64,000 nucleotides of DNA. Source: Arthrobacter sp. Leaf69 (GTDB taxonomy: Bacteria > Actinomycetota > Actinomycetes > Actinomycetales > Micrococcaceae). A program made the position numbers and the translations under genes. The notes under the pieces were generated by a model. That model had not been told where the DNA came from. It saw only the letters and a list, made by a program, of their open reading frames with translations, and did not search any database. Shown here one piece after another: positions 1 through 8,528 of the stretch. The stretch is from assembly GCF_001422645.1 (NCBI RefSeq), contig NZ_LMLR01000010.1:651060-715059 (forward strand). Reading direction: 5' to 3'. How positions within the stretch are numbered: position 1 is the first letter of the stretch; each line of letters begins with the position of its first letter.

Positions 1-154
1 CGCGGCAGGTCTTCCGGATCACGCTGGGGTCGCCGGCATGGAAGCCGCAGGCCACGTTGGCGCTGGAAACCGAACGGAACATCGCCGTGTCGTCTCCCAG
101 GCTCCAGCGGCCGTAGGACTCGCCGACGTCGCTGTTCAGGTCGATAGTTGCCAT
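1..154 (-). CDS. pxpA: 5-oxoprolinase subunit PxpA (LamB/YcsF family), N-terminal fragment
   Basis: Only the first 51 codons are inside the window; the gene runs off the left edge. The ATG at 154 is preceded by a GAGGA ribosome site. The reading begins [13 protein letters not shown] and continues with [12 protein letters not shown], the conserved N-terminal motifs of the LamB/YcsF family. In characterised bacteria PxpA works with PxpB and PxpC in ATP-dependent opening of 5-oxoproline to glutamate. The neighbouring GntR, NRAMP-like and YcsI-like genes match the Bacillus ycsF-ycsG-ycsI-kip arrangement. PxpB and PxpC are not in the window and may lie further left. It is divergent from the GntR gene, with a palindromic operator between them. 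Confidence 0.85.
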   Translation of the reverse strand, partial: MATIDLNSDVGESYGRWSLGDDTAMFRSVSSANVACGFHAGDPSVIRKTCR

Positions 155-207
155 TTGTGATCCTCGTCTCATTGATTCCCTCTATCAAGGATGCATCAAA
201 TCCTCGG

Positions 208-220
208 ATTGTTCAACAAT
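208..220. promoter_or_regulatory. Candidate GntR operator, copy 1
   Basis: ATTGTTCAACAAT is a perfect 6-bp inverted repeat around one base, in the divergent pxpA/gntR spacer. The same palindrome recurs twice before the NRAMP-like gene (1073-1085 and 1097-1109), so it is probably the binding site of the local FCD-type GntR regulator. Confidence 0.65.
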
Positions 221-261
221 TCCTGGATTCCAGGATATGGCGGTCGTGTAAATTTTCACGT

Positions 262-1005
262 ATGACGAGCGCCGAATCAGGATTCCGTGGCATTCCCGGC
301 TCGGCCCCCGCGGGGGGCAGGCAGTCTCCCGACGAAGCTGGTGCGACCCTGGGGTTGGCGGCCCGGCTGCGGGTGGCCATCCCCTCGGTGGCGGACAGGG
401 TTGCGGCGGAGCTGCGGCTCCAACTGGCGGAAGGGCTGCTGCTGCCGGGTGCACGGTTGACCGAGTCAACCATCTCCGAGGAGCTGGGCGTTTCCCGCAA
501 CACCGTCCGCGAGGCCTTTGCCGAGCTGGCCGCTGAGCGGCTGGTGATCCGGCAGCCCAACCGGGGCGTGTTCGTGGCGAGCCTGGGGCCGGGTGACATC
601 CATGACGTCTACACCGTGCGCCGGTTCATCGAGGTGAGCGCCATTCGGGGCGGCGGGAGCCCGGAGCGGGTGGCGGCGGTCCGCGCGGCCGTGGAGGAAG
701 GCAGGGCCGCGGCGACCGCAGACGATGAGGAAGCGCTCGGCACCGCCAACCAGCATTTCCACGGAGCGATCGTGGCGATGGCCGAGAGCCGGCGCCTCAA
801 CACAATCATGGGCCAGGTACTGGCGGAGATGCGGCTGTTTTTCCACAAGGCCACCGTGGATGCACACTTCTACCGCAGCTACCTCGACGACAACGAGGCA
901 ATCTGCGAAGCCTTGGAAGCCGGCCAGCTGGAGCGCGCCGCTGACCTGCTGCTGGCCTACCTGAACCGCTCAGAACAGAAGCAGAGAGCCGTCCACGGGG
1001 ACTGA
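262..1005 (+). CDS. GntR family (FCD subfamily) transcriptional regulator
   Basis: A 247-residue regulator. The winged helix-turn-helix spans about residues 42-105, with S-R-N-T-V-R-E-A-F as recognition helix. An all-helical FCD ligand domain follows (about 115-240), with the histidines expected of metal-assisted carboxylate binding. The start chosen is ATG 262. It has no Shine-Dalgarno, but a TAAATT -10 box (249-254) ends 7 nt before it, the spacing of an actinobacterial leaderless transcript; the frame stays open upstream to 148. Position and operators suggest it controls pxpA, itself and the NRAMP-like operon, like KipR in Bacillus (though KipR is an IclR protein). The effector may be 5-oxoproline or a related acid; this is inference. 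Confidence 0.85.
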   Translation: MTSAESGFRGIPGSAPAGGRQSPDEAGATLGLAARLRVAIPSVADRVAAELRLQLAEGLLLPGARLTESTISEELGVSRNTVREAFAELAAERLVIRQPNRGVFVASLGPGDIHDVYTVRRFIEVSAIRGGGSPERVAAVRAAVEEGRAAATADDEEALGTANQHFHGAIVAMAESRRLNTIMGQVLAEMRLFFHKATVDAHFYRSYLDDNEAICEALEAGQLERAADLLLAYLNRSEQKQRAVHGD

Positions 1006-1072
1006 GCGAAGCGCACCGTTCCGGCGGCGCAACGTCCGCCGGCGTCGACGGGGGCGGGAGAAGCCCCGTCCG

Positions 1073-1118
1073 ATTGTTGAACAATTCCTTGCGCAGATTG
1101 TTCAACAGTCTGTACAGT
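1073..1118 (+). promoter_or_regulatory. Promoter with two GntR operators before the NRAMP-like gene
   Basis: Two copies of the ATTGTT-N-AACAAT palindrome lie at 1073-1085 (perfect) and 1097-1109 (one mismatch). TTGCGC (1089-1094) and TACAGT (1113-1118) are 18 bp apart and fit -35 and -10 elements. Copy 3 therefore sits in the promoter spacer and copy 2 just upstream of the -35, a geometry expected for repression. Confidence 0.55.
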
Positions 1119-1167
1119 GGGTGGAAACAATCGTTGTGACGCAAGTCACCCAACTGTTGGGACCCCC

Positions 1168-2385
1168 ATGGAAACCACCACCGTCAAGGCCGCGTTAAAG
1201 CCGGCCGCCCGGCGTTCCGCCCTGCTGGGCGCCATGTTCCTCATGGCCACCAGCGCCATCGGCCCGGGGTTCATCACCCAGACAACGGCCTTCACCGTCC
1301 AGCTCGGTGCCGCCTTCGCGTTTGCGATCCTGGTCTCCATTCTGGTCGACATCGCCGTGCAGGCCAACGTCTGGCGGATCATCGGCGTCTCCGGCCTGCG
1401 GGCCCAGGAGCTTGGCAACAAGGTCCTCCCCGGCGTCGGCTGGTTCCTCGCCGGGCTCGTCTTCCTGGGTGGCATCGTCTTCAACATTGGCAATATCGCC
1501 GGCACCGGGCTCGGCACCAACGCCATGATGGGGCTGGATCCCAAACTCGGCGGGGCCATCTCCGCCGTCCTGGCCATCCTCATCTTCCTCAGCAAGCGGG
1601 CGGGGGTGGCCCTCGACCGGATCGTGGTGATCCTCGGCGCCCTGATGATCCTGATGACCCTGTATGTTGCGGTGGTTTCCGCCCCTCCGCTGGGTGAGGC
1701 CCTCAAGAACACCGTAATGCCCGAGGAGATCGACTTCCTGGTCATCACCACCCTTATCGGCGGAACGATCGGCGGCTACATCACGTACGCGGGCGCCCAC
1801 CGCATGCTGGACACCGGCGTCACCGGTGTGGCAAACGTCAAACAGATCACGCAGAGCTCGATCGTGGGGATCCTGGTCACCTGCGTCATGCGCATCCTGC
1901 TGTTCCTGGCCATCTTCGGTGTCGTCGCCGGCGGCGTGGCCCTGACCGGCGACAACCTGGCCGCGTCGGCATTCCAGGCCGCAGCGGGAGATATCGGCAT
2001 GCGGGTCTTCGGTGTCATCCTGTGGGCTGCTTCCATCACCTCCGTGATCGGCGCGGCGTACACCTCGGTCTCGTTCGTGACGAAGTCCAGCACCAAAGAC
2101 CGCACCCGCAACCTGATCACCGTCGGCTTCATCGCGTTCTGCACCGCGGCCTACCTGCTGATCGGCCAGGCCCCGCAGCAGCTCCTCATCTTCGCGGGTG
2201 CCTTCAACGGTCTCATCCTCCCCGTCGGATTCGGAGTGCTGCTCTGGGTGGCCTGGCGCCGCCGGGACCTCATGCAGGGCTACGTCTACCCCAAGGGCCT
2301 GCTCGTCATCGGCATTGTGGCCTGGCTGCTGACCTTGTTCCTCGGCTACAGCTCGCTGACCAGCCTTGCCAAGCTGTGGGCCTAG
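1168..2385 (+). CDS. NRAMP-family transporter, YcsG-like
   Basis: A 405-residue polytopic membrane protein with about 11 hydrophobic segments and the NRAMP/SLC11 fold signature. ATG 1168 is chosen; a GTG at 1117 would put the operator and promoter inside the coding sequence. In place of the metal-binding D-P-G-N motif of helix 1 it has I-G-P-G-F-I-T-Q-T, and the helix 6 M-P-H motif reads A-G-A-H. Canonical divalent-metal coordination therefore looks lost. Together with the pxpA, YcsI and GntR neighbours, this suggests another substrate, possibly 5-oxoproline or an amino acid, but that is inference. Family assignment is firm; substrate is unknown. The downstream ycsI-like gene starts 5 nt after its stop. 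Confidence 0.8.
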   Translation: METTTVKAALKPAARRSALLGAMFLMATSAIGPGFITQTTAFTVQLGAAFAFAILVSILVDIAVQANVWRIIGVSGLRAQELGNKVLPGVGWFLAGLVFLGGIVFNIGNIAGTGLGTNAMMGLDPKLGGAISAVLAILIFLSKRAGVALDRIVVILGALMILMTLYVAVVSAPPLGEALKNTVMPEEIDFLVITTLIGGTIGGYITYAGAHRMLDTGVTGVANVKQITQSSIVGILVTCVMRILLFLAIFGVVAGGVALTGDNLAASAFQAAAGDIGMRVFGVILWAASITSVIGAAYTSVSFVTKSSTKDRTRNLITVGFIAFCTAAYLLIGQAPQQLLIFAGAFNGLILPVGFGVLLWVAWRRRDLMQGYVYPKGLLVIGIVAWLLTLFLGYSSLTSLAKLWA

Positions 2386-2390
2386 AACCC

Positions 2391-3218
2391 ATGAAATTAC
2401 GTGAGGTGAACGTGCCGTCCGGCGTCTCCCGTCCCGCAAACCCGGCAGGGCTGCTCCCGGCCGACGCGCGGGCCCTGTTCCGCGCCGGCCTGGTGACTCC
2501 CACCTCCGGCTGGAGCAGCGGCTACGCGCAGGCCAACCTGATCATCGTGCCCAAGGCGCAGGCCTTCGACGTTCTGCTGTTCTCGCAGCGTAACCCCAAG
2601 TCCTGCCCTGTCCTGGGCGTGCTGGATGCCGGGGACACGTCCGGGCCGCTACTGGCTGGAGGGGATATCCGCACCGATGTGCCGAAGTACGTGGTGTATC
2701 AGGACGGCCGGAAAGTCGACGAACCAACCGACATTTCGAACCACTGGCGCGATGACCTCGTGACGTTCATTGTGGGCTGCAGCTTCACGTTCGAATCCGC
2801 CCTCCAGGACAACGGCATTCGGGTGGCCCACATCGACCAGGGAGTGAACGTTCCCATGTACCGCACGTCGGTCCGCTGCGAACCGGCCGGACAAATGGCC
2901 GGTCCCCTGGTGGTCTCCATGCGCCCCATTCCGGCCTCCCAAGTGGCCGACGCCGTCCGCATCACCTCCCGCTATCCAGCCGTGCACGGCGCCCCGGTCC
3001 ACGTGGGCAACCCCGCCGAGCTGGGGATCACCGATGTTGGCCGCCCGGACTTCGGCGACCCGGTCAGGGTCCCGGACGGCCATGTGCCGGTCTTCTGGGC
3101 GTGCGGGGTGACGCCGCAGGCAGCCGTGATGGAGTCAAAGCCGGCGCTGGCAATAGGCCACGCCCCCGGGCACATGCTCATTACGGATGCGCGCGATACG
3201 TCCTACCAGGTCCCGTAG
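2391..3218 (+). CDS. YcsI-like protein (D-glutamate cyclase / DUF1445 hydro-lyase family)
   Basis: A 275-residue protein of the YcsI/DUF1445 family, identified by long conserved blocks such as [20 protein letters not shown] and [10 protein letters not shown]. The C-terminal F-W-A-C-G-V-T-P-Q block is also typical. The mammalian member (DGLUCY) converts D-glutamate to 5-oxo-D-proline, and bacterial members often lie beside pxp genes, so a link between D-glutamate and 5-oxoproline is plausible here. It starts 5 nt after the transporter stop and is probably translated from the same mRNA. In-frame GTGs at 2406 and 2412 are alternative starts. It is convergent with the second GntR gene, 2 nt away. 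Confidence 0.82.
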   Translation: MKLREVNVPSGVSRPANPAGLLPADARALFRAGLVTPTSGWSSGYAQANLIIVPKAQAFDVLLFSQRNPKSCPVLGVLDAGDTSGPLLAGGDIRTDVPKYVVYQDGRKVDEPTDISNHWRDDLVTFIVGCSFTFESALQDNGIRVAHIDQGVNVPMYRTSVRCEPAGQMAGPLVVSMRPIPASQVADAVRITSRYPAVHGAPVHVGNPAELGITDVGRPDFGDPVRVPDGHVPVFWACGVTPQAAVMESKPALAIGHAPGHMLITDARDTSYQVP

Positions 3219-3220
3219 CT

Positions 3221-3913
3221 TCAGTCCTGCGGAATGGCTCCAATATGCACCAGGAGTTCGTGCTCGGCGGCATCCAGGTACCGGCGCAACTCTGCCGCGG
3301 CTTCTTCCCTGTCGCCGGCCCGCAGCTGCGCCACCAGGGCGGCGTTGCGTTCCACGTAGTGGCTGTGGAAGTCGGACGTAGTTGCCATGGCATGGAAAAC
3401 CAGCCGCATCTGGGCGAGGACCTTGTCCATCAGGGCGGCCACTGACGCACTGCCGGAGAGCGCCACGAGCGCCTTGTGCAGGTCCTGGTTGGCGTCGGCC
3501 ATATCCGTCACGGACCCCGCATCCAGGGCGGCACGTGCCCGGCCGATGATGGCGTCCAAGGCGTCCAGGTTCTCAGCCCGGTAGTCTCCCCACAGCACGG
3601 CCGCCGGCTCGATCAGCCGGCGGACCCGGTAGATTTCGCGGACATCGTCGGCCTGTGGCGCGGAGACGAACACGCCGCGGTTGGGAATGCGCTGCACCAC
3701 GGACTCACCGGCGAGGACGGTGAATGCCTCCCGCAACGTATTCCGTGAGACGCCTAGGACCTCGGAGAGTTTCTGCTCGGAGAGTTTCGTTCCCGGGGCG
3801 AGCTGGCCCGCCGAGATGCGCGAACGCAACACAGTGGCCACCCACGATCCGGTGTGGGCGTGGGTGGCCTGGACCTCGTCGGAGATCCCTTCAAGCGCGG
3901 CATTCATCGGCAT
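3221..3913 (-). CDS. GntR family (FCD subfamily) transcriptional regulator, second copy
   Basis: A 230-residue regulator with an N-terminal winged HTH (about residues 24-85, recognition helix S-R-N-T-L-R-E-A-F) and a C-terminal FCD domain. It resembles the GntR protein at 262-1005 closely, including the P-N-R-G-V-F-V wing and the Y-R-V-R-R-L-I-E linker, so the two are probably paralogues. ATG 3913 is chosen; TTG 3922 and ATG 3907 are also in frame and the ribosome site is weak. No copy of the ATTGTT-N-AACAAT palindrome was found upstream, so it may recognise a different site. It may sense a related acid of the same pathway; this is inference. Confidence 0.83.
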   Translation of the reverse strand: MPMNAALEGISDEVQATHAHTGSWVATVLRSRISAGQLAPGTKLSEQKLSEVLGVSRNTLREAFTVLAGESVVQRIPNRGVFVSAPQADDVREIYRVRRLIEPAAVLWGDYRAENLDALDAIIGRARAALDAGSVTDMADANQDLHKALVALSGSASVAALMDKVLAQMRLVFHAMATTSDFHSHYVERNAALVAQLRAGDREEAAAELRRYLDAAEHELLVHIGAIPQD

Positions 3914-3999
3914 GGATCCCAATCTACAGAAGAAGCGTGCGCTCCCGGCGCCACGTCCGGCGCGCGCGGTGCTGCGCGGCCCTTGAGTCCAGGCCCCAC

Positions 4000-4038
4000 C
4001 GGAATATCGGCGCGCCGGGTATTTCGCGCGTCGTGGAA
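4000..4038. repeat. Intergenic repeat copy A (related to 12178-12216)
   Basis: This 39-base stretch, 3' of cebR, matches 12178-12216 at 32 of 39 positions by hand alignment. Both read GAATA-Y-CGGCGCG near the start and GCGCGTCG-W-GGAA near the end. Copy A lacks the large inverted arm seen beside copy B. Confidence 0.4.
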
Positions 4039-4056
4039 AATTTCCGAAGCGCTGGC

Positions 4057-5115
4057 CTATTCGGCCTCAGGGGCGCTGCTGGCCCGCACGACTAGCCGCG
4101 CGGGGTAGATCACCGGATCCCGGAAGGCCCCCGGGTCTTCGATATCCGCGAGAAGGAGGCGCCCTGCTTGGACGGCCATTTCCACAGTTGGCTGGTTTAT
4201 GGTGGTCAGCGGCAGCTCGCCCGGCGCCGTCAGATGGTCGTCAAAGCCGACGACGGCGACGTCCCCGGGCACCGACCGCCCCGAGGCACGGATGGCCGTG
4301 ATCGCGCCGCGGGCCATGAGGTCGGAGGCGGCGAAGATGCCGTCAAGCCCGCCGTCTTCGGCCAGGAGGCGTTCGGCTGCCTCGGTGCCCCCAGCGGGGG
4401 TGAAATCCCCGTGGGCGACCAGTCCTGCCGGCAGGCCGGCTTCCTTGAGGCCGGCCTGCCATCCGTCGAGCCGGTCCTCTGCCGCCGTCATGTCGAGCGG
4501 GCCGGTGATCGTTCCAAGCCGTGTCCGTCCGGCCGCTGCCAGGTGCAGCGCGGCCAGCCGGCCACCCTCGAAACTGTCCACATCGACGTAGTGGATGCCG
4601 AGCCCGGTATCCCAGGGCCGCCCGATGAAGACGGTGGGCAGGCCCGAGGCGGCGAGCTCTTCTGTCCAGCCATCCGCCTTGTGGTGCGAGACCACAATGG
4701 CACCGTCGACGTGGCCTCCACGAAGGTAGCGGACCGTCCGGGAGGGATCGCCGCCGGCCCGGGACATGAGCAGGACCAGCTGCATATCCGTCTCGCGCAG
4801 TGCCTCCGTCACCCCGGTGATGACGGCGGCGAAGAACGGGTCCATCATGACCCGGGCATCGGGTTCGTTGATCACCAGGGCAATGGACGAGGTCCGGCGT
4901 GTGACAAGGCTGCGCGCGGCCCGGTTCGGGGTGTAGCCGAGGGACAGCACCGCCGCGTCTACCGCCGCCTGGGCTTCCGGGCTGACCCGGGAGCCGCCGT
5001 TGATGGCCCGCGAGGCGGTGGAGCGGGACACTCCAGCCGCCGTCGCGAGGTCTTCAAGTGTGGGGCTGGGTCTGGCCGGCGCGGTTCGGAGACCCCGGTG
5101 GATCTGTTCGTTCAT
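4057..5115 (-). CDS. cebR: LacI family regulator, probable CebR/CelR (cellobiose-responsive)
   Basis: A 352-residue LacI/GalR protein. The N-terminal HTH covers about residues 19-40 (L-E-D-L-A-T-A-A-G-V-S-R-S-T-A-S-R-A), followed by the hinge and a periplasmic-binding-like effector domain. ATG 5115 is chosen over the adjoining GTG at 5118. It lies directly downstream of the beta-glucosidase of a cellobiose-type ABC operon. Three boxes resembling TGGGAGCGCTCCCA, the site known for Streptomyces CebR and Thermobifida CelR, occur in the promoter region of that operon and of the divergent GH55-like gene. By analogy it is a repressor released by cellobiose or another beta-glucoside. Family is certain; the exact inducer is inferred. 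Confidence 0.8.
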   Translation of the reverse strand: MNEQIHRGLRTAPARPSPTLEDLATAAGVSRSTASRAINGGSRVSPEAQAAVDAAVLSLGYTPNRAARSLVTRRTSSIALVINEPDARVMMDPFFAAVITGVTEALRETDMQLVLLMSRAGGDPSRTVRYLRGGHVDGAIVVSHHKADGWTEELAASGLPTVFIGRPWDTGLGIHYVDVDSFEGGRLAALHLAAAGRTRLGTITGPLDMTAAEDRLDGWQAGLKEAGLPAGLVAHGDFTPAGGTEAAERLLAEDGGLDGIFAASDLMARGAITAIRASGRSVPGDVAVVGFDDHLTAPGELPLTTINQPTVEMAVQAGRLLLADIEDPGAFRDPVIYPARLVVRASSAPEAE

Positions 5116-5140
5116 CACTTTGAGAATACGACATCCCCGG

Positions 5141-6616
5141 TCATGCCACGTGCGAGGCCGCCTGGCTGGATGGGAGGGCGTTCGACGCCGCCACCTTCGC
5201 GTACCAGAGGCCGCTCGCCTTGGGGATGCGTTCCAGGGTTTCGTAGTCGACCCGGACCAGCCCGAAGCGCTGGTGGTAGCCGTAGGCCCACTCGAAATTG
5301 TCCAGCAGCGACCAGGCGAGGTAGCCCCGGACGTCCGCCCCGGCGTCGATCGCGTCCCGCACCGCCCGCAGGTGGACGTCGAAGAAGGCGCGCCGGTCCT
5401 GGTCGTCGACGAATCCGTCGGCGTCGGGAACGTCGGGGTAAGCGGCGCCGTTTTCCGTCATGTAGAGCGGGATGCCGGCCGGCCCCGTGTACTCCCGCTG
5501 GAGCCTGGTCAGCAGGCGGGACAGGCCTTCGGGCTGGACCTCCCAGCCCATGCCGGTCACCGGGAGCCCGCGCGGCACCGAGTGCACTCCCTCGGCGGAG
5601 ACAAACGGCGTTGCCGCCGGCCGCGAGGCCGATTCAGGTGCTGCCTGCGCTGTGGTGGTCACGGTCTCCGGCTGGTCCTGCTCTTCCGCGCGGCCCGGCG
5701 TCTTGGTCAGGGCCTCGCCCTGGTAATAGTTGACGCCGAGCAGATCCATGGGCGCCGAGATGATGCCCAGGTCACCGTCCTGCACCACGGTGTCGAAGCC
5801 GAGGCCGGCGATGTCTGCCAGCACGTCCGCGGGATACTCGCCGCGGAAGATCGGGTCGAGGAAAATGCGGTTGTGCATCCCGTCGATCCGCCGGGCCGCG
5901 TCCAGGTCGTCCGCCGAGTTGGGGTCGGCCGGATCGGCAACCGTGAGATTCAAGGTGATGCCGAGGCTTGCCTCCGGGTCGAGCCGGCGCAGTTCCGCAG
6001 CAGCCAGGCCGTGGCCCAGGAGGAGGTGGTGGGCCGCAGCGAGGGCGGCCGCCGGTTCCTGACGGCCAGGGGCGTGGACACCGGCGGCGTAACCAAGGAA
6101 CGCCGAGCACCACGGTTCGTTGAGCGTGGTCCAGATGCGGACCCGGTCGCCGAGGGCCTCGTGCATGACGGCCGCATAGGCCGCGAACAGCGAGGCTGTT
6201 TCGCGGTTGGCCCAGCCGCCCTCATCCTCCAGTGCCTGCGGCAGGTCCCAGTGGTACAGCGTCAGCCAGGGAGTGATCCCCGCGGCAAGGAGCTCGTCCA
6301 CCAGACGGGAGTAGAAGGCGATCCCCTCGGGGTTGGGCGTCCTGCCGTCCGGCATGCAGCGCGCCCACGACGTCGAGAAGCGGTACGCCTTGAGGTTCAG
6401 CGATTTCATCAGCTCAACGTCCTGGCCCGAGCGGTGGTAGTGGTCGCAGGCCACGTCGCCATTGTGGGCATCCGCGACGGCGCCCGGGACCCGGGCGAAG
6501 GTGTCCCAGATCGAGTCTTTCCGCCCGCCGGTGTGTGCTGCTCCCTCGATCTGATAGGCAGCGGTGGCCGCGCCCCACAGAAAACCCTCGGGGAATGTAA
6601 TCGGGGTGGTGCTCAT
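5141..6616 (-). CDS. bglC: Family 1 beta-glucosidase, BglC-like
   Basis: A 491-residue GH1 enzyme without a signal peptide, so cytoplasmic. The acid/base glutamate is E167 in T-L-N-E-P-W, and the nucleophile is E388 in Y-M-T-E-N-G. The N-terminal F-L-W-G-A-A-T-A-A-Y-Q-I-E-G and the Y-H-W-D-L-P block are family hallmarks. It should hydrolyse imported cellobiose or another beta-glucoside to glucose. Residues about 305-340 form a less conserved, acidic, alanine-rich insertion. The ATG overlaps the stop of the MalG-type permease by 4 nt (ATGA), so it is the last gene of the transport operon, as in Streptomyces cebEFG-bglC. Confidence 0.92.
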   Translation of the reverse strand: MSTTPITFPEGFLWGAATAAYQIEGAAHTGGRKDSIWDTFARVPGAVADAHNGDVACDHYHRSGQDVELMKSLNLKAYRFSTSWARCMPDGRTPNPEGIAFYSRLVDELLAAGITPWLTLYHWDLPQALEDEGGWANRETASLFAAYAAVMHEALGDRVRIWTTLNEPWCSAFLGYAAGVHAPGRQEPAAALAAAHHLLLGHGLAAAELRRLDPEASLGITLNLTVADPADPNSADDLDAARRIDGMHNRIFLDPIFRGEYPADVLADIAGLGFDTVVQDGDLGIISAPMDLLGVNYYQGEALTKTPGRAEEQDQPETVTTTAQAAPESASRPAATPFVSAEGVHSVPRGLPVTGMGWEVQPEGLSRLLTRLQREYTGPAGIPLYMTENGAAYPDVPDADGFVDDQDRRAFFDVHLRAVRDAIDAGADVRGYLAWSLLDNFEWAYGYHQRFGLVRVDYETLERIPKASGLWYAKVAASNALPSSQAASHVA

Positions 6617-7539
6617 CCTTTGACTGCTCCTTGCATAATTCCTGAAACGAGTTGGCGCCCTGCCGCGATGAAGAGCAGCAGCAGCGGGATGGTGGCCAGT
6701 ACGGCACCGGCCAGCACCACCGAGTAGTCCACAAAGTGTGCGGCCTGCAGCAGCTGAAGCGCTACCGGCAGGGTGGGATTTGAGGGGTCCAGCACAATGA
6801 AAGGCCAGAAGAAGTTGGTCCAGGTGGCGACAAACGTGAAGAGCGCCAGCATGGCCGCGGCCGGCCTCGCCGCGGGCAATCCTACATACCAGAAGGCCTG
6901 GATCATGGAGGCCCCGTCCATCCGGACAGCCTCGATGAGTTCATCCGGGAGGGCGTCGCGGAGGTACTGCGTCATCCAGAACACGCCGAAGGCCGTGACA
7001 ATTCCGGGGACGATGACGGCCCAGAGGGTGCCGGTCCAGCCCAGCTTGGCCATCACAATGAACAGCGGCACCACGCCGAGCTGCGTGGGCACCGCCATGG
7101 TGGCGATCACGAAGACGAGCAGTCCCTTGCTCCCGCGGAAGCGGAGTTTGGCGAACGCGAAGCCGGCGAGGGTCGAGAAGATCACCACCGAGGCGGCCGT
7201 GACGGTGGAGACCAGGATGCTGTTGCCCATGGCTTTCCAGAATGGAATGCTGTCGAAGACTTTGGCGGCATTGGCCAGGAAGTTCCCGCCCGGAAGGAGC
7301 GGGATGCCCCGGCTCAGCGCAGTGCTGTCGTGGCTGCCCACCAGGAAAGACCAGTACAGCGGGAACAGGGAGGCCAGCAGGACGGCACCCAGGGAACCGT
7401 AGGTCAAGAGCCCGGGACGCCGGATGTCTCCGGCGCCGCCGCGGTTCCGGGGCCGCCCGGCCCGCGGGTTCGGGCGGTTGGCGGCTGCCATGGCGGCCCC
7501 CTTCCCGGCAGTCTGTCGGATCATGGGGATGGAGCTCAT
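6613..7539 (-). CDS. cebG: Carbohydrate ABC transporter permease, CebG/MalG type
   Basis: A 308-residue inner-membrane permease with about six transmembrane segments. The cytoplasmic EAA loop reads E-A-V-R-M-D-G-A-S, and the C-terminus S-G-I-M-Q-G-A-V-K-G is typical of MalG-type subunits. The start is set at ATG 7539, which overlaps the stop of the partner permease in an ATGA; the long frame upstream to 7698 lies inside that gene and is rejected. It forms the heteromeric channel with CebF. No ATPase gene is present, as expected for CAZ-type systems that share an MsiK-like ATPase encoded elsewhere. Confidence 0.88.
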   Translation of the reverse strand: MSSIPMIRQTAGKGAAMAAANRPNPRAGRPRNRGGAGDIRRPGLLTYGSLGAVLLASLFPLYWSFLVGSHDSTALSRGIPLLPGGNFLANAAKVFDSIPFWKAMGNSILVSTVTAASVVIFSTLAGFAFAKLRFRGSKGLLVFVIATMAVPTQLGVVPLFIVMAKLGWTGTLWAVIVPGIVTAFGVFWMTQYLRDALPDELIEAVRMDGASMIQAFWYVGLPAARPAAAMLALFTFVATWTNFFWPFIVLDPSNPTLPVALQLLQAAHFVDYSVVLAGAVLATIPLLLLFIAAGRQLVSGIMQGAVKG

Positions 7540-8525
7540 TTGCGGCCTCCCTGGTTGGCGATGCGCCGGGTGAGAAGGAAATTCACGAGGGCGATCAGCA
7601 CAATCATCAGGAACAGCAGCCACGCCACCGCGGATGCCCTGCCAAAGTTGCGCTGGCCCCAGCCAAGCTCCCAGATGTACATGGTCAGTGTTTGCCACTG
7701 CCGGTCGGCGCCGCCGAGTCCGGACTGGTCGAACACCCGCGGCTCATCGAAGATCTGCAGCCCGCCAATGGTGGACGTGATGGCCACGAAAATCACGGTG
7801 GGCCGGAGCATCGGAACCGTCACCGACAGGAACTGGCGGACGCGGCCGGCCCCGTCGATGGTGGCCGCCTCGAAGACGTCGCGCGGGATGGCCTGCATCG
7901 CCGCCAGGAAGATCAGTGCGTTGTAGCCGATCCATCGGAAGTTCACCATCGTGGCGATGGCAAGGTGGCTGGCGAGCTGGTCGGAGTGCCAGCGGACCGG
8001 GTCAAGGCCCAGGAGGCCCAGAAGTTCATTGACGAGGCCGAACTGGTCGGCAAACAGGTTGTTGAAGATCAGTCCAACCGCCACAGGAGCCACAACGAAG
8101 GGCACCAGCACCCCCATCCGCCAGAACGTCTTGGCGCGCAGGTTGGCGTCCAGCACCGCTGCGATCAGCAGCGCCAGCACCACCTGCGGCACGGAGGAGA
8201 GCAGGAAGATGCTCAACGTGTTGCCCACCGCGTTCCAGAAGTACGGCTGCCCGAGGACAAAACCGAAGTTCTCCAGGCCGATGAACTTGCCCTGCCCGCC
8301 GATCAGGTTCCAGTTGTGCAGGGATACCCAGCCTGTGTAGAGCAGCGGAAACAGTCCCGTGACGGCGAACAGCAGGAAGAACGGCGAGATATAGAGGTAG
8401 GGCGACAGCTTGACGTCCCACTTTGATACCTGCTGCGAAAACGCGAGCCTCCGGACGTCCCTGTTGCCGGGTTTTTCCTCGTCAGTTGATTGGCCTTGGG
8501 GCCTGACCCGGTCCGTTACTGACAT
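7536..8525 (-). CDS. cebF: Carbohydrate ABC transporter permease, CebF/MalF type
   Basis: A 329-residue MalF-type permease with a cytoplasmic N-terminus of about 40 residues and six predicted membrane helices. The EAA loop reads E-A-A-T-I-D-G-A-G. It follows the binding protein after 3 nt and overlaps cebG by 4 nt. Binding-protein, two-permease and beta-glucosidase order, plus the CebR-type boxes upstream, point to uptake of cellobiose or related beta-glucans. Confidence 0.88.
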   Translation of the reverse strand: MSVTDRVRPQGQSTDEEKPGNRDVRRLAFSQQVSKWDVKLSPYLYISPFFLLFAVTGLFPLLYTGWVSLHNWNLIGGQGKFIGLENFGFVLGQPYFWNAVGNTLSIFLLSSVPQVVLALLIAAVLDANLRAKTFWRMGVLVPFVVAPVAVGLIFNNLFADQFGLVNELLGLLGLDPVRWHSDQLASHLAIATMVNFRWIGYNALIFLAAMQAIPRDVFEAATIDGAGRVRQFLSVTVPMLRPTVIFVAITSTIGGLQIFDEPRVFDQSGLGGADRQWQTLTMYIWELGWGQRNFGRASAVAWLLFLMIVLIALVNFLLTRRIANQGGRK

Positions 8526-8528
8526 GGC

